From: Nitrospirota bacterium
GTDB lineage: Bacteria > Nitrospirota > Nitrospiria > Nitrospirales > UBA8639
NCBI GenBank assembly: GCA_027623995.1
Contig: JAQBUF010000016.1
Coordinates: 1-56,469, forward strand
Direction of reading: 5' to 3'
DNA: 56,469 bases
The notes below the pieces were generated by a model. It saw only the letters and a list, made by a program, of their open reading frames with translations, was not told the DNA's origin and did no database searches. Made by a program: the position numbers and the translations under genes. Shown here one piece after another: positions 18,152-26,707 of the stretch. Each line of letters starts with the position of its first letter. The first letter of the stretch is position 1.

Positions 18152-19228
18152 ATGCTCTATCTCTGGCTCTACCCTCTCCATAATGAATTTGCCATCTTGA
18201 ATGTGTTTCGCTATCTCAGCTTTCGCATTATTTATGCGGCTGTGACAGCGTTTGTGATTGCGTTTGTCTTGGCTCCGCCCATGATCAGAAAATTGCAAGA
18301 GTTAGGCCTCGGACAGAAAATTCGTGAAGAAGGGCCGAGTAGTCACCTGACGAAAACTGGCACGCCGACGATGGGTGGGATTCTTATTATTTTCGCGGTC
18401 TTGATCTCGACGTTTCTTTGGGCAGATATCTCCAATCTCTATGTCTGGATCGTCATGCTTTCTATTGTGGGATTTGGGTTGGTGGGTTTCGTCGATGACT
18501 ACGTAAAAATTTTGCGTGGCCGGTCCATGGGATTAAATGCTTGGCAGAAACTCCTCGCGCAAATTGGTGTGGCTTTGGGCATCGGCCTGTTCTTTTATTC
18601 TTCTCCTGGGTATTCGACAGAGTTAAGTGTGCCATTTTTTAAATCATTCACCCCGGACCTAGGCCCGCTATACATTCCGTTTGCCATTCTCGTCATTGTG
18701 GGATGTTCGAATGCCGTAAATTTAACGGATGGGTTGGATGGGTTAGCCGTGGGCCCGGTGATTGTGGCGTCGATTGCATATCTGCTGGTGTCCTATGCCG
18801 CAGGGAATCGAGTGATTTCCGAGTATCTCCTCATTCCTTACATTGAAGGGGCTGGTGAAATGTCGGTCCTCATGGCTGCGGTCTTTGGATCCAGTTTGGG
18901 TTTTCTTTGGTTCAATACGTATCCCGCGACGGTCTTTATGGGGGACGTGGGTTCGTTACCATTGGGTGCAGCCCTGGGCACGGTCGCCGTGGTGAGTAAG
19001 CATGAGTTGCTGTTAATTTTAGTAGGCGGTGTTTTTGTGATGGAAGCCGTATCAGTCATTTTTCAAGTGATATCGTTTAAGTCACGGGGGAAACGAATCT
19101 TTCTTATGGCTCCCTTGCACCATCATTTTGAAATGAAGGGCTGGGAAGAGCCGAAGGTCGTGGTGCGTCTATGGATTGTCGCAATTTTATTGAGCTTGTT
19201 GAGTCTCAGTACCTTAAAACTCCGTTGA
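18152..19228 (+). CDS. mraY: Phospho-MurNAc-pentapeptide translocase (MraY)
   Basis: MraY transfers phospho-MurNAc-pentapeptide to undecaprenyl phosphate to make lipid I at the inner membrane. The 358-residue protein has about ten membrane helices and the family motifs TMGGILII, the Asp pair in FVDDYVKIL, NAVNLTDGLDGLAVGP, and APLHHHFEMKGWEEPKVVVR near the C-terminus. It begins six bases after murF. Confidence 0.96.
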   Translation: MLYLWLYPLHNEFAILNVFRYLSFRIIYAAVTAFVIAFVLAPPMIRKLQELGLGQKIREEGPSSHLTKTGTPTMGGILIIFAVLISTFLWADISNLYVWIVMLSIVGFGLVGFVDDYVKILRGRSMGLNAWQKLLAQIGVALGIGLFFYSSPGYSTELSVPFFKSFTPDLGPLYIPFAILVIVGCSNAVNLTDGLDGLAVGPVIVASIAYLLVSYAAGNRVISEYLLIPYIEGAGEMSVLMAAVFGSSLGFLWFNTYPATVFMGDVGSLPLGAALGTVAVVSKHELLLILVGGVFVMEAVSVIFQVISFKSRGKRIFLMAPLHHHFEMKGWEEPKVVVRLWIVAILLSLLSLSTLKLR

Positions 19229-19232
19229 TGGG

Positions 19233-20705
19233 ATGCCAGTGTCATCGATTTGGTTCGACACCACTCAGAAGGAATCTATCGCGATGGTCGCAGTGACTGG
19301 TCGTTATCAAACACTCATTGATGGGCTACACGGAAAAGTGGTCGCCGTGGTGGGACTTGGAAAGAGTGGCCTTGCGGCAGCTCATTTATTAGGCGCGGCT
19401 GGGGCGCATGTGCGGCTAGTGGATCAGAAACCAGAACACGACCTGGAAGAACTGTCCGCCCAATTTCCACGGGGAAGCGTAGAATTTTTTGGGGGGGATC
19501 GTTTCTCGGAAGGGATCAAGACTGCGGAGCTCGTGGTGCTGAGTCCAGGAGTTCCTCCTGCGCTCGATGCGATTCTCGAAGCTCAAAACAATGGTGTGCC
19601 GGTGATAGGCGAAATAGAATTGGCCTCGTGGTTTCTTCCTATGCCCATTGTTGCGGTGACGGGGACCAATGGGAAAAGTACGGCTGTCTCACTTATGGGG
19701 CGAATCTTTGAGGAAAGCGGCAAGTCGGTGTTCGTCGGTGGGAATCTGGGCACGCCATTGAGTGAAGCGGCCATGACGGTGTACCAGAACACCAACATCG
19801 ATCCTGGTGGATCGTGCCCCTATGATTTTGCGGTGGTCGAGGTCTCGAGTTTTCAGTTGGAAACCATTGATCGGTTTCATCCCTTTATCTCGGTGATCCT
19901 CAATATTACGGCGGATCATTTAGATCGGCATGGGACCTTTGGCGACTATGTCGCAGCCAAATGCCGAATTTTTGAGAATCAAAGGGCGGAGGACTTTGCG
20001 GTCCTGAATCTGGATGACAGTCAGCTCATTCCCTTGCATGACTCCATCCGTGGCCTCCTTATCGGATTCAGTATGAAAGAGCGGCTGCATAACGGTGTTT
20101 TTCTCGATGGTCCCATGATCATGGCTTCCATCAGCGGTCAAACCTATGAAGTCATGCCGATGGAAGAGATTCAATTGCTCGGGACGCATAATGTGGCGAA
20201 TGTGTTAGCGGCTGTGGCCGTGGGGGTGTTGTGCGAATGCCCGATATCCGCCATTCGTCGTGCCGTCGGAGGGTATCGAGGTCGAGAACATGCCCTGGAA
20301 ATCGTGCGGCAGCGTCAGGGTGTGGTGTTCGTGAATGATTCCAAAGGGACAAATGTTGATGCCACGATTAAGGCTCTGGAAAGTTTTTCGCGGCCAGTCG
20401 TGATCATTCTCGGTGGAAAAGATAAGGGCAGTGATTTTTCTCGACTACGCGAAACCTTGCTCCAGCATGCGAAGTCCATCGTGCTTATCGGCGAAGCCAC
20501 GGAAGCCATTGCACATGCTCTTGAAGGAATGGGCGAGGTGCATCGAGCCGAGTCCTTGGCGCAAGCCGTGGCATTGGCTGAGCGTATGGCGGTGCCTGAT
20601 GACGTGGTCCTCCTTTCCCCGGCCTGTGCCAGTTTTGACATGTTTCGGGATTACGTTGATCGGGGCCAGCAATTTCGCGACCTCGTCAATGCGCTGCCTG
20701 CATGA
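19233..20705 (+). CDS. murD: UDP-MurNAc-L-Ala:D-Glu ligase (MurD)
   Basis: MurD adds D-glutamate to UDP-MurNAc-L-Ala. The 490-residue protein has an N-terminal Rossmann-like UDP-binding domain (VVAVVGLGKSGLAAAHLL), the ATP-binding VTGTNGKSTAVSLMG, EVSSFQLETI, and the C-terminal FVNDSKGTNVDATIKAL and LLSPACASFDMF. About 25 residues precede the first conserved strand, so a start at a later ATG (for example the one encoding MVAVTGRY) is possible. Confidence 0.95.
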   Translation: MPVSSIWFDTTQKESIAMVAVTGRYQTLIDGLHGKVVAVVGLGKSGLAAAHLLGAAGAHVRLVDQKPEHDLEELSAQFPRGSVEFFGGDRFSEGIKTAELVVLSPGVPPALDAILEAQNNGVPVIGEIELASWFLPMPIVAVTGTNGKSTAVSLMGRIFEESGKSVFVGGNLGTPLSEAAMTVYQNTNIDPGGSCPYDFAVVEVSSFQLETIDRFHPFISVILNITADHLDRHGTFGDYVAAKCRIFENQRAEDFAVLNLDDSQLIPLHDSIRGLLIGFSMKERLHNGVFLDGPMIMASISGQTYEVMPMEEIQLLGTHNVANVLAAVAVGVLCECPISAIRRAVGGYRGREHALEIVRQRQGVVFVNDSKGTNVDATIKALESFSRPVVIILGGKDKGSDFSRLRETLLQHAKSIVLIGEATEAIAHALEGMGEVHRAESLAQAVALAERMAVPDDVVLLSPACASFDMFRDYVDRGQQFRDLVNALPA

Positions 20706-20720
20706 AGGTTGAAGGGACTC

Positions 20721-21899
20721 ATGAGACGTGGTCGGGGAAATGCGTTGCAATTGTCGTTGGGGTGGAAGACGAGTTCGGAGGGAAGAACCTCGTTGGCTCC
20801 TGTCGATCGTACCGTACTCATGATCACCTATCTGTTGCTATTGATCGGACTCATCATGGTATTTAGCGCGAGTGGGGTGATGGCCGAGGCGCGATATGGG
20901 GATCCCATGTTTTTTCTCAAGCGTCAAGCGGCTTGGATTGTTCTTGGTCTTGTGGTGTTGCATTGGGTGTCTCGCCAGGACTACGAAATGTGGAAGTCGA
21001 TTATGCCCATTGTATTGTGTCTGACCATTGGATGTCTGGTATTGGTGCTCATCCCTGATGTGGGATCAAAAACAAATGGTGCGCGACGTTGGTTCAAGTT
21101 TGCGGGTCTTTCATTTCAGCCTGGTGAGTTGGCAAAGTTGACCACGGTATTATATCTCGCCTCCTTTCTTGTGCGGCGGGAAGAGGATATTACGAATTTT
21201 ACAAAAGGTGTGTTGGCTCCCGTGATTGTCGTGGGAATACTGGCGGGGCTTGCGCTTCTGGAACCCGATATGGGGACCGCGGTGGTGTTAGTCTTGGTGA
21301 TGTTGGGTCTTCTTTTTCTAGGCGGGGCTCGCATCACGCATCTGCTCGGGCTCGTGATCGGTGCGTTCCCGTTGGTGTATGTGCTGGTCATGCAGTCGGA
21401 CTATCGGCGGCGGCGACTCCTGAGTTTTCTCGATCCATGGCAAGATCCGAATGATGCAGGATTTCAGCTCACCCAATCCTTCGTGGCGTTGGGCAATGGA
21501 GGACTTGCTGGAGTCGGATTAGGCGAGGGCCGCCAGAAACTGTTTTTCCTACCAGAAGCCCATTCGGATTTTGTGCTGGCGTTGCTCGGAGAAGAACTCG
21601 GATTTCTGGGGACAGGAATGCTGATGCTGTTGTTTGCCATGTTGCTAATTAAAGGCTTCCAGATTGCCGGGCGTGCGCCGGATGCCTTTGGTCGACATTT
21701 GGCAAGTGGGGTGACGCTCTTACTCGGGATTCAAGTATTGATAAATGCTGGTGTGGTTTCGGGATTGCTTCCGACGAAGGGCTTGACCTTGCCTTTGGTC
21801 AGTTATGGAGGGTCATCGTTGATCATGACCCTTATGGCCATTGGGATTTTATTAAATGTTTCACGACAGGACCCATCAAGTCCGGTGGGTTCGCGTTAA
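20721..21899 (+). CDS. ftsW: Septal peptidoglycan glycosyltransferase FtsW
   Basis: FtsW is the SEDS-family polymerase that works with FtsI. It has about ten membrane helices in 392 residues, with KTNGARRWFKFAGLSFQPGE, LEPDMGTAVVL, GDGxG-type loop here as ALGNGGLAGVGLGEGRQK, LPEAHSDFVLALLGEELGF, and LPLVSYGGSSLIMTL. ATG 20721 has GAAGGGA at 20711-20717; the in-frame TTG 20709 is unlikely. A MITE-like insertion separates it from murG. Confidence 0.95.
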   Translation: MRRGRGNALQLSLGWKTSSEGRTSLAPVDRTVLMITYLLLLIGLIMVFSASGVMAEARYGDPMFFLKRQAAWIVLGLVVLHWVSRQDYEMWKSIMPIVLCLTIGCLVLVLIPDVGSKTNGARRWFKFAGLSFQPGELAKLTTVLYLASFLVRREEDITNFTKGVLAPVIVVGILAGLALLEPDMGTAVVLVLVMLGLLFLGGARITHLLGLVIGAFPLVYVLVMQSDYRRRRLLSFLDPWQDPNDAGFQLTQSFVALGNGGLAGVGLGEGRQKLFFLPEAHSDFVLALLGEELGFLGTGMLMLLFAMLLIKGFQIAGRAPDAFGRHLASGVTLLLGIQVLINAGVVSGLLPTKGLTLPLVSYGGSSLIMTLMAIGILLNVSRQDPSSPVGSR

Positions 21900-21972
21900 C
21901 GGGTGGGCTTGTTGAATATTTCACTCAAATTGCCAATAAAAATTCCAGATGAGCCTGGTATCGTCAAGGGGA

Positions 21973-22094
21973 GGGAATGTTCAAAAAACTTCGTCCAGCA
22001 AGGCCGCAGCCATTTTGACGCGCGGAGCGTCCTCTCAGGACGTGAGCACGACAAAAGGGCGAGAACGCCGCTGGCGGATTTTTTCAACATTCCC
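21973..22094. mobile_element. MITE-like element between ftsW and murG
   Basis: A 122-bp unit is bounded by long imperfect inverted arms: left arm starts GGGAATGTTCAAAAAA and runs to CCAGC at 21999; right arm runs from GCTGG at 22070 to AACATTCCC at 22094. Between them lies a smaller perfect hairpin CGTCCT/AGGACG. Non-autonomous elements with similar arms are, from memory, dispersed in Nitrospira-type genomes. It occupies most of the only long gap in the middle of the dcw operon. No open reading frame inside it looks real. Confidence 0.7.
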
Positions 22095-22102
22095 TGGGTG
22101 GA

Positions 22103-23182
22103 ATGAACGTGGTCATTGCAGCAGGGGGAACGGGTGGACATTTTTATCCGGCCATTGCGTTGGCGGAAGAGTTTCGTCGGCGGGATGTCCGTACTTCGGT
22201 GACCCTGATTGGGACGGGACGTGCTCTCGAACAACTGATGATGGCTGGATCCGACATCAAGATTGAACCACTTCAAGTTCGTGGCGTTGTTGGGCGAGGG
22301 CTTTCGGCATCCATGCAGGCACTGTGGCTTGTCCCTGGTGCCATCTGGAAAGCCATGAAACTCTTGCGTGGGGCTAAGGCCGATTTGGTGATTGGGACCG
22401 GAGGTTATACGAGTCCTCCTGTCGTGATTGCCGCATGGTTGTTGGGAATTAAACGAGTCCTCTTGGAGCCTAACGCCATACCGGGGGTAGCGAATCGCGT
22501 ATTAGGTCCTTTTGCGCATCGCGTATTTGTTTCATTTGAACATGCCAGATTCTATTTTAATCCGTCGAAGGTGAGGGTGGTGGGTGCGCCGATTCGAAAG
22601 GCCTTTGTTGATCCACCCCCAGTGGACCATTCAGGGGAAGTAAAAACCGTGTTGGTATGCGGCGGGAGCCAAGGAGCCTCGGCGATTAACACGGCGATGA
22701 TCGAGGCAGTGAAGAAGTCCGATTCGATTCGTACGAAATTGATCTTGATTCATCAAACCGGTACCGCGGATCTTGAGCGGGTGCAACGAGCCTATGCCGA
22801 GATGAATGTTCAAGCGGAAATCGTTCCCTTTGTGAAGGATATGCCTCAGGCGTTGCGCGCTGCGGATCTTGTCATTTCTCGATGCGGTGCACTGACTTTG
22901 GCCGAAATTGCTGCCAGTGGAAAACCCGCGGTGCTGATTCCTTTTCCGTCTGCCGCCCATCAACATCAGGAGCATAACGCACGAGTGATTGAGCAAGCAG
23001 GGGCTGGGGTAATGTTGTTGGAATCGGAATCGCTAGGGGAGCGCTTGGCTCAGGTCATTGAATCATTAGTCGGGAATCAAGGTCGGGTCCGTTCAATGAG
23101 TCAGAAAAGTTTAGGCCTTCGGAAAACTGATTCCGCAGAAGTCACGGTCCAGGAATGCGAAAAACTAGTCGCTGGTTGCTAG
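22103..23182 (+). CDS. murG: Lipid II synthase, UDP-GlcNAc transferase (MurG)
   Basis: MurG adds GlcNAc to lipid I on the cytoplasmic face of the membrane. The 359-residue GT-B enzyme shows the N-terminal AAGGTGGHFYPAIALAEE loop, GTGGYTSPPVVIAAWLLG, LLEPNAIPGVANR, VLVCGGSQGASAIN, and SRCGALTLAEIAASGKP with AAHQHQEHNAR. The last codons and stop lie within a period-7 repeat, so the C-terminal residues may be repeat-derived. The start ATG 22103 lies eight bases after the right arm of the MITE-like element. Confidence 0.95.
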   Translation: MNVVIAAGGTGGHFYPAIALAEEFRRRDVRTSVTLIGTGRALEQLMMAGSDIKIEPLQVRGVVGRGLSASMQALWLVPGAIWKAMKLLRGAKADLVIGTGGYTSPPVVIAAWLLGIKRVLLEPNAIPGVANRVLGPFAHRVFVSFEHARFYFNPSKVRVVGAPIRKAFVDPPPVDHSGEVKTVLVCGGSQGASAINTAMIEAVKKSDSIRTKLILIHQTGTADLERVQRAYAEMNVQAEIVPFVKDMPQALRAADLVISRCGALTLAEIAASGKPAVLIPFPSAAHQHQEHNARVIEQAGAGVMLLESESLGERLAQVIESLVGNQGRVRSMSQKSLGLRKTDSAEVTVQECEKLVAGC

Positions 23183-23262
23183 TCGCTCGTCGCAAAAAAA
23201 ACGAGTAACAGGTTATGATCGACAAATTACGAGATACGAAATACGAGATACGAGATACGAAA
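23166..23262. repeat. Two period-7 repeat arrays spanning the murG stop and murC leader
   Basis: At 23166-23193 four heptamers follow in register (TAGTCGC, TGGTTGC, TAGTCGC, TCGTCGC) and include the murG stop codon. At 23228-23262 five more occur: TACGAGA, TACGAAA, TACGAGA, TACGAGA, TACGAAA. The second array ends four bases before the murC ATG and occupies the place where a ribosome site would normally be. Confidence 0.85.
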
Positions 23263-23266
23263 AAAG

Positions 23267-24646
23267 ATGTTTAGAAAAATTCACCATATTCATTTAGTCG
23301 GTATTGGTGGGAGTGGCATGAGTGGTATTGCCGAAGTGTTGCTGACCTTGTGGTACAAGGTGACCGGATCGGACCTTGCTCATTCTGACACCACTCGGCG
23401 TTTGGAGAGTTTGGGTGGCCATATTTTCATTGGTCATGAAGCCTCTCATGTTGATGGTGCGGAAGTCGTGGTCATTTCTTCCGCCGTTCATTCGACGAAT
23501 CCCGAAGTGGTGGCAGCCAGGGCTCGTGCGGTACCTGTGATCCCTCGTGCAGAAATGCTTGCCGAATTAATGCGGCTGAAATTTGGTGTGGCCATTGCTG
23601 GCGCACATGGCAAGACCACGACGACATCCATGGTGGCTTCGGTGTTGGCGCATGCCGGTCTTGATCCCACCTTTGTGGTTGGTGGAAAGGTAAATGCGAT
23701 GGGCACGCATGCTCGATTGGGGCGAAGCGATTTGCTTATTGCCGAGGCCGATGAAAGCGATGGGTCGTTCCTCCGACTTTCACCCACGATCGCGGTGGTG
23801 ACCAATATGGATCGGGAGCACTTGGATCACTATGGCACGATGGAGCAATTAGAAGCCGCCTTTTTGGAATTTGTGAATAAGGTGCCTTTCTACGGGGTGG
23901 CCATATTATCAAGCGATGATCCCTGCCTGCGTACTTTTTTTCCGAAGATGGTGAAACGGTATCTCACCTACGGGCTGAATGAGGTCACCGATGGTGTTCA
24001 ACCGGATGTGTTTGCCACGGAGGTGTCGATCCATGGCCGAGTCAGTAATTTTCGAGCACAATTTCGCGGGAAAAATATAGGACCGTTCCGATTGAATATT
24101 CCTGGTTTGCACAATGTGTCGAATGCATTGGCGGCGATGGCGGTGGCGCTAGAATTGGACGTACCAGTTGATTTGATTCGCACGGGCTTGGCTTCTTTTG
24201 CTGGTGTTGAACGGCGGTTCCATATTCGAGGGGAAAAGAATGGCATTATTGTGGTCGATGATTATGGGCATCACCCCACAGAGATTCGTTGTACCATTGC
24301 CGCGGCCAAAACCGCATGGTCGGGTCGTCTCATCGTGCTCTTTCAGCCGCATCGGTATTCCCGAACGAAAGATCTGGCTCAGGAATTCGCCGAAAGTTTT
24401 GAACAAGCGGATGTCGTCTATATCACGGATATCTATGCTGCCGGGGAAGCCCCGATTCCTGGGGTTTCAGGAGAAGGACTTGCGGAGCGAATTCAGACAG
24501 CTGGGCATTCATCGGTGACGTGGATCGAAAAGAAAGAAGAACTCGTGAGGCAGGTTCTGCCGACACTTTGTTCTGGCGATGTGGTCCTGACACTTGGAGC
24601 CGGAGATATTTGGAAAGTGGGTGGAGAACTTTTGGAGCGCATGTGA
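23267..24646 (+). CDS. murC: UDP-MurNAc:L-alanine ligase (MurC)
   Basis: MurC adds the first amino acid, L-Ala, to UDP-MurNAc. The 459-residue product shows HLVGIGGSGMSGIAEVL at the N-terminus, GAHGKTTTTSMVASVL (P-loop), EADESDGSFL, TNMDREHLDHYG, and VDDYGHHPTEI with FQPHRYSRT near the C-terminal domain. No Shine-Dalgarno sequence precedes ATG 23267; a TACGARA heptamer array lies there. It overlaps murB by four bases. Confidence 0.95.
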   Translation: MFRKIHHIHLVGIGGSGMSGIAEVLLTLWYKVTGSDLAHSDTTRRLESLGGHIFIGHEASHVDGAEVVVISSAVHSTNPEVVAARARAVPVIPRAEMLAELMRLKFGVAIAGAHGKTTTTSMVASVLAHAGLDPTFVVGGKVNAMGTHARLGRSDLLIAEADESDGSFLRLSPTIAVVTNMDREHLDHYGTMEQLEAAFLEFVNKVPFYGVAILSSDDPCLRTFFPKMVKRYLTYGLNEVTDGVQPDVFATEVSIHGRVSNFRAQFRGKNIGPFRLNIPGLHNVSNALAAMAVALELDVPVDLIRTGLASFAGVERRFHIRGEKNGIIVVDDYGHHPTEIRCTIAAAKTAWSGRLIVLFQPHRYSRTKDLAQEFAESFEQADVVYITDIYAAGEAPIPGVSGEGLAERIQTAGHSSVTWIEKKEELVRQVLPTLCSGDVVLTLGAGDIWKVGGELLERM

Positions 24647-25608
24647 ACATTTTAATGACTCCCCTTGTGGGAAATGCTGGGTCTCATCCGAAACCGAGTA
24701 TGATCAAACATCAAGACTTGTTGTCAGCCGTGGACGGGATTCGAGGGGCCGTGACCTTTGATGCACCCCTTCGCGACCTCACGACCATTCGCATTGGGGG
24801 ACCGGCAGATGCGTTAGTCGTACCTGAAGATATCGAAGATGTCTCTCGGCTTGTCGCTCAAGCTCATAGGGCCAAGGTTCCATTGTGTGTCTTAGGTGGA
24901 ACCAACGTGCTCATTCGAGATGGCGGCATTCGGGGCATTGTGGTGAGTCTCTCAAGGTTGACGACGATGGTTGTCGCAGAAGACCAAGCGGCAGTGGTGT
25001 TTGCAGAAGCCGGAGTGCGTATGCCCACGCTTCTTGGGTATGCAGGGAGTCAATCTCTTTCGGGCTTAGAATGGGCCGCAGGAATTCCTGGAACGGTTGG
25101 TGGAGCGGTGGTGATGAACGCTGGCACGCATCTTGGAGAAATGAAGGATTGTCTCCAGGCCATTCAATTGGTGAATGCAGAAGGTGGCGTGGAGGTGTAT
25201 CCAGCCTCGTCGCTAGCGTTTTCTTATCGGCATGCCACGGTGCCCGAAGGCATTGTGGTGGGTGCGTGGTTGCAACTGACTCGATCCGCACAAGCTAAGG
25301 TGGAGTCAAAGACGAAGTCCTATCTTCAGTATCGAAAAAATACACAACCCCTCACGCAACCCAACGCCGGGTCTGTATTTAAGAATCCTGAAAAAGTTTC
25401 CGCAGGCCAATTAATTGAAGAAGCAGGGCTCAAGGGATTGAAGATTGGCGATGCTCAAATTTCGTCTAAGCATGGAAACTTCATTGTCAATCTTGGGAAT
25501 GCCCGAGCCACCGACGCCATTTTACTGATTAAAAAGATTCAGCAAGATGTGTTCCATCGAACCGGAATCATGTTGGAGTTGGAATGGAAAATTGTGGGGG
25601 AGGGGTGA
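24643..25608 (+). CDS. murB: UDP-N-acetylenolpyruvoylglucosamine reductase (MurB)
   Basis: MurB is the FAD enzyme that reduces UDP-GlcNAc-enolpyruvate to UDP-MurNAc with NADPH. Motifs are TTIRIGGPADALVVP, LGGTNVLIRDGGIRGIV, GLEWAAGIPGTVGGAVVMNAG split across the FAD domain, FSYRHATVP, and NAGSVFKNP with the proton-donating Ser of the short type II class. A reading frame is open upstream into murC, but GTG 24643 overlaps the murC stop and has GGAG five bases before it, giving 321 residues; ATG 24655 or 24700 are alternatives. Confidence 0.93.
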   Translation: MNILMTPLVGNAGSHPKPSMIKHQDLLSAVDGIRGAVTFDAPLRDLTTIRIGGPADALVVPEDIEDVSRLVAQAHRAKVPLCVLGGTNVLIRDGGIRGIVVSLSRLTTMVVAEDQAAVVFAEAGVRMPTLLGYAGSQSLSGLEWAAGIPGTVGGAVVMNAGTHLGEMKDCLQAIQLVNAEGGVEVYPASSLAFSYRHATVPEGIVVGAWLQLTRSAQAKVESKTKSYLQYRKNTQPLTQPNAGSVFKNPEKVSAGQLIEEAGLKGLKIGDAQISSKHGNFIVNLGNARATDAILLIKKIQQDVFHRTGIMLELEWKIVGEG

Positions 25609-25617
25609 ATATAGCAG

Positions 25618-25737
25618 TATCTCGTATCTCGTGGTTCGTATCTCGTGAAAGAAAACTTCCTGAGAGACCGGGAATACGCAGAGAGAACCGAACTGCAAAA
25701 CACGAGATACGAAATACGAGATACGAACCACGAGACA
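25618..25737. repeat. Inverted pair of heptamer arrays between murB and ddl
   Basis: The left arm (25618-25645) is TATCTCG, TATCTCG, TGGTTCG, TATCTCG; the right arm (25703-25737) is CGAGATA, CGAAATA, CGAGATA, CGAACCA, CGAGACA. The arms are reverse complements in sequence and register, including the rare CGAACCA unit, so the RNA could fold into a long hairpin around a 55-base centre. The right arm ends four bases before the ddl start codon. Confidence 0.85.
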
Positions 25738-25741
25738 AGAG

Positions 25742-26707
25742 ATGCCATTAACCACCGCCCACATCGGAGTCCTCATGGGGGGCGCTTCGGCTGAACGAGA
25801 AGTTTCTCTCAAAACTGGGATGGCGATCTATGCCGCTTTGCAGCGTCAGGGGTATCGGGCGACGACGATTGATGTTGATGCGACCTTGCCTTGGGTGTTG
25901 AAGCGAAAAAAAATCGATGTCGCGTTTCTCGCGTTGCATGGACCTGGGGGAGAAGATGGAACTGTGCAGGGATTATTGGATGTGCTCGGGATGCCCTATA
26001 CAGGGTCTGGTGTTCGAGCCAGTGCGGTGGGAATGGATAAATCGATGTCAAAGATTTTGGTGGAACGAGAGGGAGTGCCCGTGGCTCCAGGAATCTCCAT
26101 ACGAAAAGGACAAGGGACCGTGGCACCCAAGAATCTAAAATGGCCGTTAGTCGTGAAGCCCATAGATCAAGGGTCAACGGTTGGGGTGTCTATTGTCCAC
26201 ACACCTGAGCAGTGGAAGAAGGCGCTTCGACATGCGTGGAAGCAAGGATCGGCCATTATTGCGGAATCATTTATTAAAGGACGAGAAATTGCGGTCTCTG
26301 TGTTGGACGGGAAAGCGTTGCCTACCGTAGAAATCGTGGCTCCCGGTGGGTTCTATGACTACGCCGCCAAGTACGAAAAATCTGAAACCCAGTATTTGTG
26401 TCCAGCACCGGTCACCAAAGCCCAAGATCGTCACATGAAGGATTTGGCCGTTCGATCTTATGAAGCCTTAGGATGCAAAGGTGCCGCACGGGTAGATTTT
26501 CGTCTGAATTTAAAAGGACGACCGTTCTTTTTAGAAATCAATACGATCCCTGGCATGACGGAACGGAGCTTGTTACCCATGGCTGCGGCAGAAGCCGGGA
26601 TGAGTTATGAATCGTTGACTGAGCGAATTCTTCAATCGGCACTCAAGCGGAGTTCACAGCGAGCAAGTAGGCCTAAAAAGTCAACACCAACAAGGACCTC
26701 TCGATGA
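25742..26707 (+). CDS. ddl: D-alanine-D-alanine ligase
   Basis: Ddl makes the D-Ala-D-Ala dipeptide used by MurF. The 321-residue ATP-grasp enzyme shows GVLMGGASAEREVSLKTG, FLALHGPGGEDGTVQGLLD, YTGSGVRASAVGMDK, VVKPIDQGSTVGVS, and the metal-binding FFLEINTIPGMTERSLLP. The C-terminal tail is basic and low in complexity. The stop overlaps the ftsQ start by four bases. Confidence 0.95.
   Translation: MPLTTAHIGVLMGGASAEREVSLKTGMAIYAALQRQGYRATTIDVDATLPWVLKRKKIDVAFLALHGPGGEDGTVQGLLDVLGMPYTGSGVRASAVGMDKSMSKILVEREGVPVAPGISIRKGQGTVAPKNLKWPLVVKPIDQGSTVGVSIVHTPEQWKKALRHAWKQGSAIIAESFIKGREIAVSVLDGKALPTVEIVAPGGFYDYAAKYEKSETQYLCPAPVTKAQDRHMKDLAVRSYEALGCKGAARVDFRLNLKGRPFFLEINTIPGMTERSLLPMAAAEAGMSYESLTERILQSALKRSSQRASRPKKSTPTRTSR

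Noticed and set aside
21903-22106. 67-codon frame between ftsW and murG with an ATGA overlap to murG
   Set aside because: It runs straight through the MITE-like element, has no recognisable features and its composition matches the element, so the frame is accidental.
21896-22276. 126-codon frame on the minus strand across ftsW/murG
   Set aside because: It covers the same MITE-like element and the antisense of murG; no ribosome site or family match.
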